DNA of 64,000 nucleotides from Devosia sp. 67-54 (lineage in GTDB: Bacteria; Pseudomonadota; Alphaproteobacteria; Rhizobiales; Devosiaceae): the NCBI RefSeq assembly GCF_001899075.1, contig NZ_MKVA01000001.1:35180-99179 (forward strand), written 5' to 3'. The position numbers and the translations under genes were made by a program. The notes beneath the pieces were generated by a model. The model was not told the DNA's origin. It saw nothing but the letters and a program-made list of their open reading frames with translations, and ran no database searches. Each line of letters opens with the position of its first letter. The first letter of the stretch is position 1. Positions 1 to 8,909 of this stretch are shown here, in pieces.

Positions 1-560
1 AAGGCGCCGCCCGGCGCCAGGATCTGGATGGCGAAATCGGCGGCGATCTCGACCAGATGCATGATGCGCAGATGGTCGGTAGCACGGTGCCCTGTCGTCG
101 GTGCCGCCATGTCGGACAGCACCAAATCGGCCTTGTGCCCGCCCAGCGCGTCGATCAGCAGCTGCGGGGCGTCGTCGTCGGTGAAATCCTTCTTGAGCAG
201 GATGACGCCCTCGATCGGGTCCATGTCGAGATAGTCGATGCCGACGACCAGCGGGTGGTCCGCGGTCGAGCCGACGATCGGCGCAGCGACCTGGCTCCAG
301 CCGCCGGGCGCGGCGCCGAGGTCGACCACGCGCATGCCCTTGTGCAGCAATTTATGCTTGTCGTTGATCTCGATCAGCTTGTAGGCGGCGCGCGAGCGCA
401 GGCCCTCGGCCTTCGCCCGCGCCACGTAGGGATCGTTGAGCTGGCGCTGCAGCCACAGGGTCGAGCCGATCTTGCGGCCCTTGGAGGTCTTCACCCGCAC
501 CTTGAGGTCGCGGTCGGAACGGCGGCCGGTGCCGCCGCCCATGTTGGTGGTCTTGACCAT
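1..560 (-). CDS. rlmE: 23S rRNA (uridine-2'-O)-methyltransferase RlmE (FtsJ), C-terminus outside window
   Basis: This gene makes the SAM-dependent enzyme that 2'-O-methylates U2552 in the A-loop of 23S rRNA during 50S maturation. About 186 residues are visible. After a basic N-terminus comes [19 protein letters not shown], then [11 protein letters not shown], the SAM-binding motif [14 protein letters not shown] (about residues 80-93) and [12 protein letters not shown], which carries the catalytic Asp region. All are FtsJ/RlmE signatures. The start ATG at 560 overlaps the stop of the upstream ppx/gppA gene by one base (TGATG), so the two are translationally coupled; this pairing is common in alphaproteobacteria from general knowledge. 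The reading frame runs off the left edge, so the C-terminus cannot be judged. Confidence 0.95.
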   Translation of the reverse strand, partial: MVKTTNMGGGTGRRSDRDLKVRVKTSKGRKIGSTLWLQRQLNDPYVARAKAEGLRSRAAYKLIEINDKHKLLHKGMRVVDLGAAPGGWSQVAAPIVGSTADHPLVVGIDYLDMDPIEGVILLKKDFTDDDAPQLLIDALGGHKADLVLSDMAAPTTGHRATDHLRIMHLVEIAADFAIQILAPGGA

Positions 561-1732
561 CAGCGTCGCCCCGGGTTCGGCCGCCGCGCGGCCCCGCGGT
601 CGGCGTCGATCAGCGAAATCAGGATGCCCTCGCGCAGGCCGCGATCGGCGACGCGCACGCGCTCGGTCGGCCATTCGCGGCGGATCGCCTCGAAGATGGC
701 GCAGCCGGGCAGCACCAGATCGGCGCGGTCGCGGCCGATGCACGGATGCGCCACGCGCCGCTCGAACGGCATCGCCAGCAGCGCCTTCATGGTCGCGTCG
801 ACCTCGGCGCGCGCCATCCACAGCCCGTCGACCTTCTGCCGCTCGTAGCGCTCGAGCCCCAGATGCAGGCCGGCCAGCGTCGTCACCGTGCCGGAGGTGC
901 CGATCAGGTGCACCGGATGGTCGGCGATCATCTGCCGCAGCTTGCCGCGCCCCTTGAACTCGCGCAGATGCCCGGCGACGTGCGCCACCATCGCCTCGAA
1001 GCTTTCTGGCGTGACGCTGACGCCGCCGAATTTCTCGGCGATCGACACCACCCCCACCGGCAGCGACTGCCAGGAGCGGATGGAAGCCGCCATGCGGCCC
1101 TGCCGGCGCGGCCGGCCGCCGCGGAAATCGAGCCAGGCCAGTTCCGACGAGCCGCCGCCGATGTCGAACATCAGCGCGCCGTCGCTCTCGGCCTCGATCA
1201 AATCGGCGCAGCCGGTCACCGCCAGCTCCGCTTCGGTCTGGCGGTCGACGATCTCGAGATCGAGCCCGGTCTCGGCCTTGATCCGGGCCACGAACTGGGC
1301 GCCGTTGCTGGCCTGGCGGCAGGCTTCGGTGGCGATCAGCCGCATGCGCGCCGGCTCGTGCTCGCGCAGCTTGTTGCGGCACTGCTTCAGCGCCTCGATG
1401 GTGCGGTCCATGGCGGCATCGCTCAACCGGCCGGTGACCGACAGCCCCTCGCCCAGCCGGACGATGCGGGTGAAGCCGTCGAGCACGCGGAAGCCGCCAT
1501 CGTGCGGGCGGGCGATCAGCAGCCGGCAATTGTTGGTGCCCAGGTCGAGCGCGGCATAGACCGGCCCGCGCGGGCGGCGCGCCGGATTGAGGGCGTTGTC
1601 CTTGCGCCGCTCCGCATCACCGCGACGGGCGGCTGGCCCGTTGGCGGCGTCAGGCCGACCGGGCCCCCGCCCTCCGGCATTCTCCGCGCCCGGGGGCGCG
1701 GTTGCGGCAGCGGACCGATCGTCGTCGGTCAC
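560..1732 (-). CDS. Ppx/GppA family phosphatase (exopolyphosphatase / pppGpp phosphohydrolase)
   Basis: A cytoplasmic phosphatase of the ASKHA superfamily that removes terminal phosphate from polyphosphate or pppGpp. The motifs are in family order: phosphate-binding loop [16 protein letters not shown] (about residue 60), the GEGL segment, [13 protein letters not shown] (about residue 190) and [17 protein letters not shown] (about residue 275). At 390 residues it matches the short alphaproteobacterial form without the C-terminal HD domain of E. coli Ppx. The first roughly 50 residues are rich in Ala, Gly and Pro and are probably disordered; the true start could lie nearer the [10 protein letters not shown] segment. 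It is the first gene of a two-gene unit with rlmE. Polyphosphate and pppGpp specificity cannot be separated from sequence. Confidence 0.9.
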   Translation of the reverse strand: MTDDDRSAAATAPPGAENAGGRGPGRPDAANGPAARRGDAERRKDNALNPARRPRGPVYAALDLGTNNCRLLIARPHDGGFRVLDGFTRIVRLGEGLSVTGRLSDAAMDRTIEALKQCRNKLREHEPARMRLIATEACRQASNGAQFVARIKAETGLDLEIVDRQTEAELAVTGCADLIEAESDGALMFDIGGGSSELAWLDFRGGRPRRQGRMAASIRSWQSLPVGVVSIAEKFGGVSVTPESFEAMVAHVAGHLREFKGRGKLRQMIADHPVHLIGTSGTVTTLAGLHLGLERYERQKVDGLWMARAEVDATMKALLAMPFERRVAHPCIGRDRADLVLPGCAIFEAIRREWPTERVRVADRGLREGILISLIDADRGAARRPNPGRR

Positions 1733-1856
1733 TCGCCAACCTGTCGTCCTGCGCGGTCGCCGCTCGCCCTCCCCCGTCGTGCGGGGCCGGCGACGGCGCC
1801 CAAGGCGCAGCCTTGTTCATACGTCCCGGAAAGCTTAGGGCAAGGTCTTGCGACAT

Positions 1857-1892
1857 GTCAAAAGCAAAGCGCCCCGGCCGGGACCGGAGCGC
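1857..1892 (-). terminator. Rho-independent terminator downstream of the DUF2147 gene
   Basis: On the minus strand a GC-rich stem of nine pairs (GCGCTCCGG with CCGGGGCGC, one T-G wobble) around a six-base loop is followed by TTTGCTTTTG. It starts 24 bases after the stop codon of the DUF2147 gene, as expected for its intrinsic terminator. Confidence 0.75.
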
Positions 1893-1916
1893 CATCGCGA
1901 GGACCGCGAACCAGCC

Positions 1917-2309
1917 CTAGATGCGGGTGAATTCGTAGGTCTGGCAGAGGATGCCGGAGCACCCCTTGAGGGTCATGAAGTTCTTGCTGACGAGCTTCAT
2001 CGTGCCGGCATAGTTGTTGCCGTTGAAGGTCACCTTGCCGGTCCAGGTGCCGTTGCCGGCGGGCTGCGCGCCGCGGACGACATAGGTGTTGAGCAAAGCG
2101 AGGTTGTCGTCGCTGCGCGCATCGGAGCGCAGCCAGACGAGCTTGGCGCAAAGCTGGCCGTCACCGCAGGAGGTCACGGTATAGCGGGCCTCGCCGGTGG
2201 TCACCTGCCACTGGCCGACGGGAGACGTGGTGGCGGCCGTGGCAAAGCTCGGGCCGACGGAAAGGAGCGCAAGCGCAGCGGCAGCGATCCAACGGAGGGG
2301 TCGTGTCAT
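1917..2309 (-). CDS. DUF2147 domain-containing secreted protein
   Basis: A small exported protein of 130 residues. Residues 1-25 form a Sec signal peptide: basic MTRPLR, a hydrophobic stretch, then cleavage near ATA. The mature part starts with SPVGQWQVT and continues with a compact beta-rich domain of DUF2147 type (GxW opening, W-L-R and G-x-W-x-G-K segments). The Cys pairs (SCGDGQLCAKL; GCSGILCQTYEF) suggest two short-range disulfides, which fits the periplasm. Its function is unknown. It is a single-gene unit ending at a good intrinsic terminator. Confidence 0.8.
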   Translation of the reverse strand: MTRPLRWIAAAALALLSVGPSFATAATTSPVGQWQVTTGEARYTVTSCGDGQLCAKLVWLRSDARSDDNLALLNTYVVRGAQPAGNGTWTGKVTFNGNNYAGTMKLVSKNFMTLKGCSGILCQTYEFTRI

Positions 2310-2692
2310 CTTAGGTCCTGTTGGCCGGCCAAAACCGGCACGATCTGGGTTGTCGAAGGGGGCAACTCAAACGCGAAGACGCGGAAACTGCCCAATAACG
2401 GAGCATCGGCCCCGTTGGTTCACCGGCGCAGATGGGGGGCAATCTGGGCACCGGGAAGGCAAAAGCCCGCCAAGGGCCTGACACATTGTCGCGCCCGCCC
2501 GTCCGGCCCCGCATTCCGGCCGTTTCCCCGGGCGTTGACGATAACCCCAAAGCGCCTGCTTTTGCGCCGCCGCGGCAGTTGATCGGGCCTCCGAATATGC
2601 TACAAGCCCGCCCGAAACGAAAAAGCGGCTCGTCTCACCTGCGCCGCTCCGGGCTCCAAACCCCTCGCTTCACCACTTCGCCATCGGCGAAT
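2310..2692. other. Intergenic region between the DUF2147 gene and tRNA-Gln
   Basis: This 383-base gap must hold the promoter of the DUF2147 gene (leftward) and that of tRNA-Gln (rightward). I see no convincing reading frame, repeat or structured RNA. The tRNA-proximal part is somewhat richer in AT, but I cannot pick a clear -35/-10 pair. Confidence 0.4.
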
Positions 2693-2766
2693 TGGGGAAT
2701 AGTTCAATGGTAGAACAGCGGACTCTGACTCCGTTAATCTTGGTTCGAATCCAGGTTCCCCAGCCA
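2693..2766 (+). tRNA. tRNA-Gln (anticodon CTG)
   Basis: A complete cloverleaf can be drawn. The acceptor arm TGGGGAA pairs with TTCCCCA, followed by discriminator G and an encoded CCA. The D arm contains AATGGTAGAAC. The anticodon stem GCGGA/TCCGT encloses the loop CTCTGAC, giving anticodon CTG, which reads CAG. The T arm is GGTTCGAATCC. The sequence agrees with alphaproteobacterial tRNA-Gln as I know it. Confidence 0.95.
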
Positions 2767-2890
2767 ATCTTTTCAATGACTTAGCTGAAACCTTCACGTC
2801 GCGCGGCGATTTTCCACTCGCGTGGATTTTGGCCAGCCGCAACGCCGTCTCGGCGCAATGGAAACCCGCGTCGAGCGCAGGTGCCCAAAC

Positions 2891-3859
2891 TCACGCGGTC
2901 ATAGCGGAAGCGCGGACCTGGCCGGTGGCGATCAGGTGTCTCACCGATTCCTGGACCGCCTCGAGCGAGGCGTAGCGGGGGGAGTAGCCGAGGAGCGTGC
3001 GGCCTTTGAGGATCGAGCAGTTCGGCGAGCGGGCGATGTGGTTCCAGGTGGTTTCCGCGTCGGCGGCCTCCTGCCCTCTGGCCCATTCGTCGAACGGCAG
3101 GAAGGTCAGCTTCGGCTCGTGGCCGAACCACCGGTACATTCCCTCCGCAAAGCCCCGCATGGTGAGGGCGGCGTCGGAGACGGCATGGAAGCTCTGGCCG
3201 ATGGCGGCGGGGTTTGCCAGCGCGCGGACGATGATCTGCGCGACATCGTCGGCGTGAACGTGATGCACTGTCTCGAGGCCGAAATTGGCGAGCGTCAGCG
3301 TCTCGCCAGCGGCGATGGCGTCGTAGGTCTGGGGCCGGAAATTGCCGTGCGGATTGAGCGGCACCCAGCCTTCGCCGACGATATGGCCGGGATGGATGAT
3401 GGTGACGGGGAACCCCTCCATCCGGTGGCGGCGCAGCAGGTCCCGTTCGATCTCGGCTTTCTTCGTGCCATAGTCGCCGAAGGGAAATTTCACCACGTCC
3501 TCGGGCGTCGGCACGACACTGGCCGGCCCGTGCGTCCAGATCGTGCCGATATGGATGAGCTGCTCCACCCGGCCACGCAGCGCGTCGGCCAGGTGCGCGC
3601 TGCTCGGCGGATCGAAGCAGATCAGGTCGATGACGATGTCGGAATCGAGCGACGCGATCGATGCGCCGAACGCGCCGTCGCGTTCGGCGGCGCTCCGGTC
3701 CAGGGTGACCTGCCGGGCGAACCGCCAGGCCGGGTCGCGGCGATAGGGCGATGCCGCGCCGCGACTGACGGCAATCACCTCGTGCCCGTCGATGACGAGT
3801 CGCGGCACCAGATAGGTGCCGATGTGGCCGGTGGCGCCGATCACGGTTATCCTGCTCAT
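2891..3859 (-). CDS. NAD-dependent epimerase/dehydratase family protein
   Basis: An extended short-chain dehydrogenase of 322 residues. The Rossmann motif at the N-terminus is VIGATGHIGTYL (residues 5-16). A catalytic-type tyrosine sits in DYGTKKAEIERD, and VTIIHPGHIVGEGWVPLNP matches the substrate-loop region of sugar epimerases and reductases. The ATG at 3857-3859 is preferred because the open frame upstream is out-of-frame-like, Arg-rich sequence overlapping the VOC gene. It is the last gene of the leftward BMP-transporter operon, 43 bases after the VOC gene. Given a nucleoside- or sugar-type transporter upstream, a role in modifying the sugar part of the imported compound is a reasonable inference, but the substrate is unknown. 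Confidence 0.8.
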   Translation of the reverse strand: MSRITVIGATGHIGTYLVPRLVIDGHEVIAVSRGAASPYRRDPAWRFARQVTLDRSAAERDGAFGASIASLDSDIVIDLICFDPPSSAHLADALRGRVEQLIHIGTIWTHGPASVVPTPEDVVKFPFGDYGTKKAEIERDLLRRHRMEGFPVTIIHPGHIVGEGWVPLNPHGNFRPQTYDAIAAGETLTLANFGLETVHHVHADDVAQIIVRALANPAAIGQSFHAVSDAALTMRGFAEGMYRWFGHEPKLTFLPFDEWARGQEAADAETTWNHIARSPNCSILKGRTLLGYSPRYASLEAVQESVRHLIATGQVRASAMTA

Positions 3860-3902
3860 CTGCGTATCCTCATTGCGTTGCGGCGCCGGCGATGGCTGCC
3901 GC

Positions 3903-4352
3903 TCAATCGATGGAGAGTCCGTCGCGATAGGCGTAGAGCTCCCAGAACGTGCCGTCCGGATCGGCAAAATAGACACCCCTGGCGTTCCAGGGCAGATCAC
4001 GCGGCGGCGCGGTGAACTCGATGCCCGAGGCGCGCAGCGAACGGTAGCAATCTTCCAGCTCCGCATAGCCGCCGAGCTGCACGGCGACGAGAGCTCGTCC
4101 GCCCGCGGGCGTGCCGGGCGGCAGCGCCGCGATGTCGCGGAAGTGATCGACGCGCCAGAGCGCCAGGGTCACGCCGAGCCCGACGAAATCGGCAAAATGC
4201 GGATGCTTGCGGCGCAGCGCAAAGCCCATCCGGTCCATGTAGAACGCAACCGACCGGTCGATGTCTTCGACGAGCAGGCAGATGTCGGTGATCGGCGTCT
4301 GCCGGCCGAACGACTGGGCCGATGCGGAGGGCGCGGCGGGGGGTCGGGTCAT
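3903..4352 (-). CDS. VOC (glyoxalase/bleomycin resistance) family protein
   Basis: A 149-residue protein of the vicinal-oxygen-chelate fold. It has the N-terminal half TDICLLVEDIDRSVAFYMDRMGF and the C-terminal half ending in GVYFADPDGTFWELYAY, which supplies the usual DPDG-x-x-WEL metal-ligand Glu. Such proteins are metal-dependent isomerases, dioxygenases or lyases acting on small oxygenated substrates. The start ATG overlaps the stop of the upstream permease gene (ATGA), so it is translated with the transporter. The reaction cannot be named. Confidence 0.85.
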   Translation of the reverse strand: MTRPPAAPSASAQSFGRQTPITDICLLVEDIDRSVAFYMDRMGFALRRKHPHFADFVGLGVTLALWRVDHFRDIAALPPGTPAGGRALVAVQLGGYAELEDCYRSLRASGIEFTAPPRDLPWNARGVYFADPDGTFWELYAYRDGLSID

Positions 4353-5245
4353 GCGAGCTGCCTCTTGCGTTTTGCGAATGCCACCAGCGCCACGAGGGTG
4401 ATGACATAGGGAAGAATGGTCGCGATCTGGTTCGGCAATCCGAACGATTGCAGGCGAAGCCCCAGCGCATCGGTCAACCCGAACAGCAGGCAGGCGAGCG
4501 CGGCGCCGACCGGGTTGTCGCGCGCCAGCATGATCGCGACCAGTGCGATCCAGCCGCGGCCGGCGGTCATGTCCTCGGAGAACAGGGTGACCGCTCCCAG
4601 CGACAATTGCGCGCCGCCGAGCCCGACCAGCGCGCCGCTCACGACCACCGTCGCGAACTGCAATTTGTCGACATCGACGCCCAGCGCCACGGCGGCTTCG
4701 GGATTTTCGCCCGCACCGCGGATCCTGAGCCCGATGGGCGTGCGGAACAGCAGTATGGTGCAAAGCACCACGATCAGCCACGACACATAGGTCACGGCCG
4801 TCTGGTTGTTGAGCACGGCTCCCCACGGCCCGAGCGCCGCGAGGCCCGGCAGGCTCAGCCGCGGGATGAGCGGGATCGCCGGATTGGTGAAGGTGCCGCT
4901 GACGCCGAAGACCAGGCGCAGGAAATAGGCCGTCATGCCGGATGCCAGCAGGTTCATGCCGATGCACAGGACGACCGGATTGCCGCGAAACCAGGTGCTG
5001 CCCGCGGCGAGAATGACGGAGAACACCATGGTGCCCACCATCGCGGCGGCGATGCCCGCATAGGCATTGTGCGTGAAATAGCCGGCCGCCACCGCCACGA
5101 ACGCCCCGACCAGCATCTGGCCTTCGAGGGCCATGTTGAAGACGCCGACCCGCGAGCAGAACACGCCCGCCATCGCCGCCAGCAGCAGCGGCGTGGCCGC
5201 CTGGATCGCCGAGTAGATCAGGAACGGCGAGATCAGATCAATCAT
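4349..5245 (-). CDS. ABC transporter permease, BMP/nucleoside-type (second permease)
   Basis: An integral inner-membrane permease of 298 residues with about eight to ten hydrophobic segments. FNMALEGQMLVGAFVA (about residues 35-50) is the typical signature of the BPD_transp_2 family, which serves basic-membrane-protein (BMP) type importers for nucleosides, as well as sugars. It also carries IRGAGENPEAAVALGVDV, the cytoplasmic loop that contacts the ATPase. It overlaps the upstream permease gene by eight bases. Together with the ATPase and binding protein upstream it makes a complete importer. Confidence 0.9.
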   Translation of the reverse strand: MIDLISPFLIYSAIQAATPLLLAAMAGVFCSRVGVFNMALEGQMLVGAFVAVAAGYFTHNAYAGIAAAMVGTMVFSVILAAGSTWFRGNPVVLCIGMNLLASGMTAYFLRLVFGVSGTFTNPAIPLIPRLSLPGLAALGPWGAVLNNQTAVTYVSWLIVVLCTILLFRTPIGLRIRGAGENPEAAVALGVDVDKLQFATVVVSGALVGLGGAQLSLGAVTLFSEDMTAGRGWIALVAIMLARDNPVGAALACLLFGLTDALGLRLQSFGLPNQIATILPYVITLVALVAFAKRKRQLA

Positions 5246-6269
5246 GGCGCCCGCTCCGGCCGCCGAAGCGGAGGGTCAGCACGAGCACGATCACCGCCTG
5301 CATCATCGTGGTGAAGACCCGGGGCACGGAGGTTTCGCGCTGCATGGCGAAGCCGCCGGTCTGCAGGGCGGCAAAGAAGAAGCCTGCCAGCACCGAGGCG
5401 ATCGGCTCGCCGCGGCCGACGAGGGCCGCCATGAGACCCGACCAGGTATATCCGGGGCTCAGCAGCGCCCCGTCGATGAATCGATAGAAGGCCCCCAGCA
5501 CCAGGATCGCGCCGACGCTGCCGGCGATGGCGCCCGCAAAGCCCATCAGCCGCAGGGTCTGGAGGGGCGCGTTGATGCCGACATAGGAGGCGAACAGCCG
5601 GTTTTCGCCTCGCACCTGCGTCTCCAGCCCGAAGACGGTGCGCCGATCGATGAAGATCACCAGCACGCAGAGCAGGACGATGAGCACCACGCCGCCATTG
5701 ACGCCGGCCAGCAACGGCAGGCGGGCGTCGAGGGGCAGTTGCGCGGTCTGCGCCAGCCCCGATCCGAGATCGCCCAGCGGACCGCTGACGAGATAGGAGG
5801 CGACGCCGGCGGCGGGATAGCCGAGCAGCAGGCTCGAGATCAGCAGCGGCACGCCGAAGCGGGTTTCGCCCCACGCCGCCAGCAGCGCCAGCATGCTCCC
5901 GGCCATCGCCCCCGCCAGCAGCGCCAGCACCAGCGCCAGAGGTCCCGGGACAGGCAGGTAGATCGCGGTCAGCGCCGCCGCGAGCGCGCCCACCACCATC
6001 TGGCCGTCGCCGCCGAGGTTGATGATGCCGGCGCGCAGCGGCACGGCCGCGACCAGCGTCATGCCGACCAGCGGCACCGCCCAGTTCAGCGTGTCGGCGA
6101 TATTGGCGGGCGCCAGGCTGCCATAGACGAGCGCGCTCAAGGCGCGCAGCGGATCGACGCCCGAGAGCGCCAGCACCAGTACGGCGACGACGATGCCGAC
6201 CGCCCCGGTGATCGCGGGACGCCGCAGCGATATCCAGATTTGGGCTGGCCTGCCGGTCGCCATCGTCAT
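5238..6269 (-). CDS. ABC transporter permease, BMP/nucleoside-type (first permease)
   Basis: A membrane permease of 343 residues with around nine hydrophobic helices. INLGGDGQMVVGALAAALT matches the family signature corresponding to FNMALEGQ in its partner, and QVRGENRLFASYVGI is the coupling loop. The partners form the heterodimeric channel of a BMP-type importer (compare YufP/YufQ or NupPQ in Bacillus). The ATG at 6269 overlaps the TGA of the ATPase gene by one base; a second ATG lies at 6263. The longer frame upstream is a shadow of the ATPase gene. Confidence 0.9.
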   Translation of the reverse strand: MTMATGRPAQIWISLRRPAITGAVGIVVAVLVLALSGVDPLRALSALVYGSLAPANIADTLNWAVPLVGMTLVAAVPLRAGIINLGGDGQMVVGALAAALTAIYLPVPGPLALVLALLAGAMAGSMLALLAAWGETRFGVPLLISSLLLGYPAAGVASYLVSGPLGDLGSGLAQTAQLPLDARLPLLAGVNGGVVLIVLLCVLVIFIDRRTVFGLETQVRGENRLFASYVGINAPLQTLRLMGFAGAIAGSVGAILVLGAFYRFIDGALLSPGYTWSGLMAALVGRGEPIASVLAGFFFAALQTGGFAMQRETSVPRVFTTMMQAVIVLVLTLRFGGRSGRHD

Positions 6270-7777
6270 CAGGCGCCCTTTCCGCCGGCCATATAGAATC
6301 CGATTTCCTTTTCGTCGGTCTGCGACGCCGCCAGCTCGCGCACGATCCGGCCCTCGTAGAGCACCAGAATCCGGTCGCACAGCGCGAGCAGCTCCGGCAG
6401 CTCGGACGAGATCAGCAGCACCGCGCGGCCGGCCGAACGTTCGTCCACCAGCACGCGGTGGATATATTCGATGGCGCCGACATCGACGCCACGCGTCGGC
6501 TGCTCGACCAGAAGCACCGGCGCCTGATGGTCGAATTCGCGCGCCACGATCAGCTTCTGCAGGTTGCCGCCGGAGAGCGTCCCGACGCGGGTGTCCGGTC
6601 CCTGGATCGCCACCCCGAAGCGCTGGATCAGCGTTTCGGCATGCCGGCGCATGGCGGCGCGGTCGATCAGCCCGCGGCGCGACAGCGGCGGCGCACGATG
6701 CTTGCCCATGCTCATGTTGACATAGGCCGGCATGCCGGCGACCGAGCCGACGTCATGGCGATCCTCCGGCACGATGGCCATGCCCAACCCGCGCCGCTCG
6801 CGCAAGGACAGGTCGTTGGCCCGGGTGCCGGCGATGGTCAGGGTGCCGCCGTCGATGACGCGGCGGCCGGTGACGGCGTCGACCAGTTCGGCTTGCCCGT
6901 TGCCGGCCACGCCTGCGATACCGACGATCTCGCCGGCATGGACCGCGAACGATACTGCGTCGAGGGCGGGCTTTGCCGCATTGCCGACCATCAGCCGGTC
7001 GATTTCGAGCAGCGGCCGGCCACGCGCCGTCGCCGGCTTGACCACCTCGTGGCTGACCTCGCGTCCCGTCATCGCACGGATGATGGCGGCGGCGGTCGTG
7101 TCGGCCGTGACCATGCGGTCGGTCACCTCGCCGCGCCGCATGACCGTGACGCGGTCCGACACCGCCATGACTTCATTGAGCTTGTGGGTCACGAACAGCA
7201 GCGTCTTGCCGCTCGCGGCAAGCTCGCGCATGATCTTCAGCAGGCCGTCGCGCTCTGCCGGCGCCAGCACCGCGGTGGGCTCGTCGAGGATCAGGATCTC
7301 CGCGTCCCGGTACAGCGCCTTGAGGATTTCGACCCGCTGCTGCATGCCGATCGGCAGCTTGCCCACCACCGCATCCGGGTCGACATCGAGATGGTGGGTG
7401 CGCGCCAGCGCTGCGACCCGTTCGCGTGCCGCCTTGCGGTCGAGCAAGGCGCCCCTCACCGGCTCCGCCCCGAAGACGATGTTCTCCCACACCGTCAGGC
7501 TGGGGAAGAGCTTGAATGCCTGATGCACCATGCCGATCCTGGCCGAGATCGCATCGAGCGTCGAAGCGAACTGCACCGGCTTGCCGCGCAGCCGGACGGT
7601 CCCCGCGCTGGGCCGGATCATGCCGAACAGGATGGCCATCAGGGTTGACTTGCCGGCGCCGTTCTCGCCCATCACGGCATGGATTTCGCCCTGACGGACG
7701 GCGAGATTGACGTCCCGGTTCGCCACCAGGTCGCCGTAGCGTTTTTCGATGTTTTCGACTTCGAGAATATTGTCCAT
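6269..7777 (-). CDS. ABC transporter ATP-binding protein with two fused nucleotide-binding domains (BMP/nucleoside or sugar type)
   Basis: A 502-residue ATPase with two NBDs in tandem, the form used by CUT2 sugar and BMP nucleoside importers. NBD1 has Walker A GENGAGKST (about residues 34-42) and Walker B ILILDEPTAVL (about 155-165). NBD2 has the degenerate Walker A GVAGNGQAELV, the signature LSGGNLQKLIVAREF and VLLVEQPTRGVDVGA. NBD2's changed Walker A is normal for the family. It energises uptake of the ligand bound by the BMP protein encoded 60 bases upstream; that gap contains a strong hairpin. Confidence 0.93.
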   Translation of the reverse strand: MDNILEVENIEKRYGDLVANRDVNLAVRQGEIHAVMGENGAGKSTLMAILFGMIRPSAGTVRLRGKPVQFASTLDAISARIGMVHQAFKLFPSLTVWENIVFGAEPVRGALLDRKAARERVAALARTHHLDVDPDAVVGKLPIGMQQRVEILKALYRDAEILILDEPTAVLAPAERDGLLKIMRELAASGKTLLFVTHKLNEVMAVSDRVTVMRRGEVTDRMVTADTTAAAIIRAMTGREVSHEVVKPATARGRPLLEIDRLMVGNAAKPALDAVSFAVHAGEIVGIAGVAGNGQAELVDAVTGRRVIDGGTLTIAGTRANDLSLRERRGLGMAIVPEDRHDVGSVAGMPAYVNMSMGKHRAPPLSRRGLIDRAAMRRHAETLIQRFGVAIQGPDTRVGTLSGGNLQKLIVAREFDHQAPVLLVEQPTRGVDVGAIEYIHRVLVDERSAGRAVLLISSELPELLALCDRILVLYEGRIVRELAASQTDEKEIGFYMAGGKGA

Positions 7778-7808
7778 CGAACCTGTTACCCTCGAAGCCG
7801 GATGGGTG

Positions 7809-7833
7809 GCCGGCCCGCACGCGGCGGGCCGGC
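7809..7833 (-). repeat. Perfect 10-bp stem-loop between the binding-protein and ATPase genes
   Basis: The inverted repeat GCCGGCCCGC / GCGGGCCGGC with a five-base loop lies in the 60-base gap after the BMP gene. It lacks a T-run on the minus strand. It probably protects the 3' end of the binding-protein mRNA or terminates part of the transcripts, as in other binding-protein operons. Confidence 0.65.
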
Positions 7834-7837
7834 GATG

Positions 7838-8848
7838 TCACTGCCCCATGGGGTCCTTGACCTTGACCTTGCCATCGATGATGTCCTGGCGGAGGGCCTT
7901 CACCCGCGCCAGCACGTCGGCGTTCTTGGAGCCGAGGCATTGCGTCTCGTCCGCCGTGCCTTCGAAGGTCGAGAGCGTCACCGCGCCTTCCTTGAGACCG
8001 AGCGAGATCTGCCGCTCCAGATGTCCGGACAACAGGGCATCGACGGCGAACACGATTCCACGATCGGGCCGCTTTTCGACATTGTCGATCACCGAGCCGG
8101 GCGCCGTGGGACACTGGTTGGCGTCGGCGCCCACCACCGTCTTGCCGGGCATGCCCTGCGCCGCATTGATGACGCCGCCGCCCGAGGCGCCCGCGGCGAC
8201 AAGGATCGTATCGACATTGTCGAAGAACATGGCCGAGGCGACCTGCGAGGCGCGCGCCGGATCGGAGAAGGGATTGGCGCCGCCCACGAATTGCACGGTC
8301 CTGGTCTGCGCATCCGGGCTGGCGTATTTCACGCCATCGAGGAAGCCGTCCGTGTAGCGATGGATGAGCGGAATATCCACGCCGCCAATGGCCCCGAACG
8401 TGCCGCTGGGCTTCAGCCAGGCGGCCTCGGCACCGGCGAGGAAGCTCATCTCGTGCTCGCGGAAGAAGACGCAATAGAGATTGTCGGGCTGCTCGGCCGG
8501 ACAATAGTCGACGGCGATGAAGCTCGTCTTGGGATAGGCTTTGGCGACCTCGGTCACGAGGTCGGTGAACTCGAAGCCGAGCGAGACGACGATGCTCGCG
8601 CCGTCCTTGGCGGCAGCCTCGAGGTCCCGCTTGCGGGTGATGGGATCGACGCTCTCGAAGATCTTCGCCGTGCCGCCATGTGCCGCGGCGGCCTGCTGGG
8701 TACCGGCCGCGCCCAGCTTGAGGTAGTCGTTGACCCCGAGCGGGTTGGGCGACACCATCACGATCCGGGGCGCGTCCTGAGCCTGTGCCACGGCGCTGCC
8801 GCCCAGCAGCAGCGCGATTGCCAGAACCAGCCGTTTACGCATTGTCAT
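7838..8848 (-). CDS. BMP family ABC transporter substrate-binding protein
   Basis: A periplasmic type-I binding protein of 336 residues. Residues 1-23 form a Sec signal peptide (MTMRKR, hydrophobic core, AQAQ). There is no lipobox Cys, so the mature protein is soluble. The BMP/PnrA fold shows in PRIVMVSPNPLGVNDYLKLG, DGASIVVSLGFEFTDLV, SFLAGAEAAWLKPSG and GAIGGVDIPLIHRYTDGFLDGVKYA. BMP proteins bind purine nucleosides or related ribosides. A nucleoside hydrolase across the divergent promoter supports a riboside ligand here; that is inference. A RBS (AAGGAGGAAAAGG) precedes the start. Confidence 0.9.
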   Translation of the reverse strand: MTMRKRLVLAIALLLGGSAVAQAQDAPRIVMVSPNPLGVNDYLKLGAAGTQQAAAAHGGTAKIFESVDPITRKRDLEAAAKDGASIVVSLGFEFTDLVTEVAKAYPKTSFIAVDYCPAEQPDNLYCVFFREHEMSFLAGAEAAWLKPSGTFGAIGGVDIPLIHRYTDGFLDGVKYASPDAQTRTVQFVGGANPFSDPARASQVASAMFFDNVDTILVAAGASGGGVINAAQGMPGKTVVGADANQCPTAPGSVIDNVEKRPDRGIVFAVDALLSGHLERQISLGLKEGAVTLSTFEGTADETQCLGSKNADVLARVKALRQDIIDGKVKVKDPMGQ

Positions 8849-8909
8849 TGCCTTTTCCTCCTTGCCGGCCGGCGATTGAGCGTCCGGCCCCGCTTCCGCG
8901 ACTTCGCGC

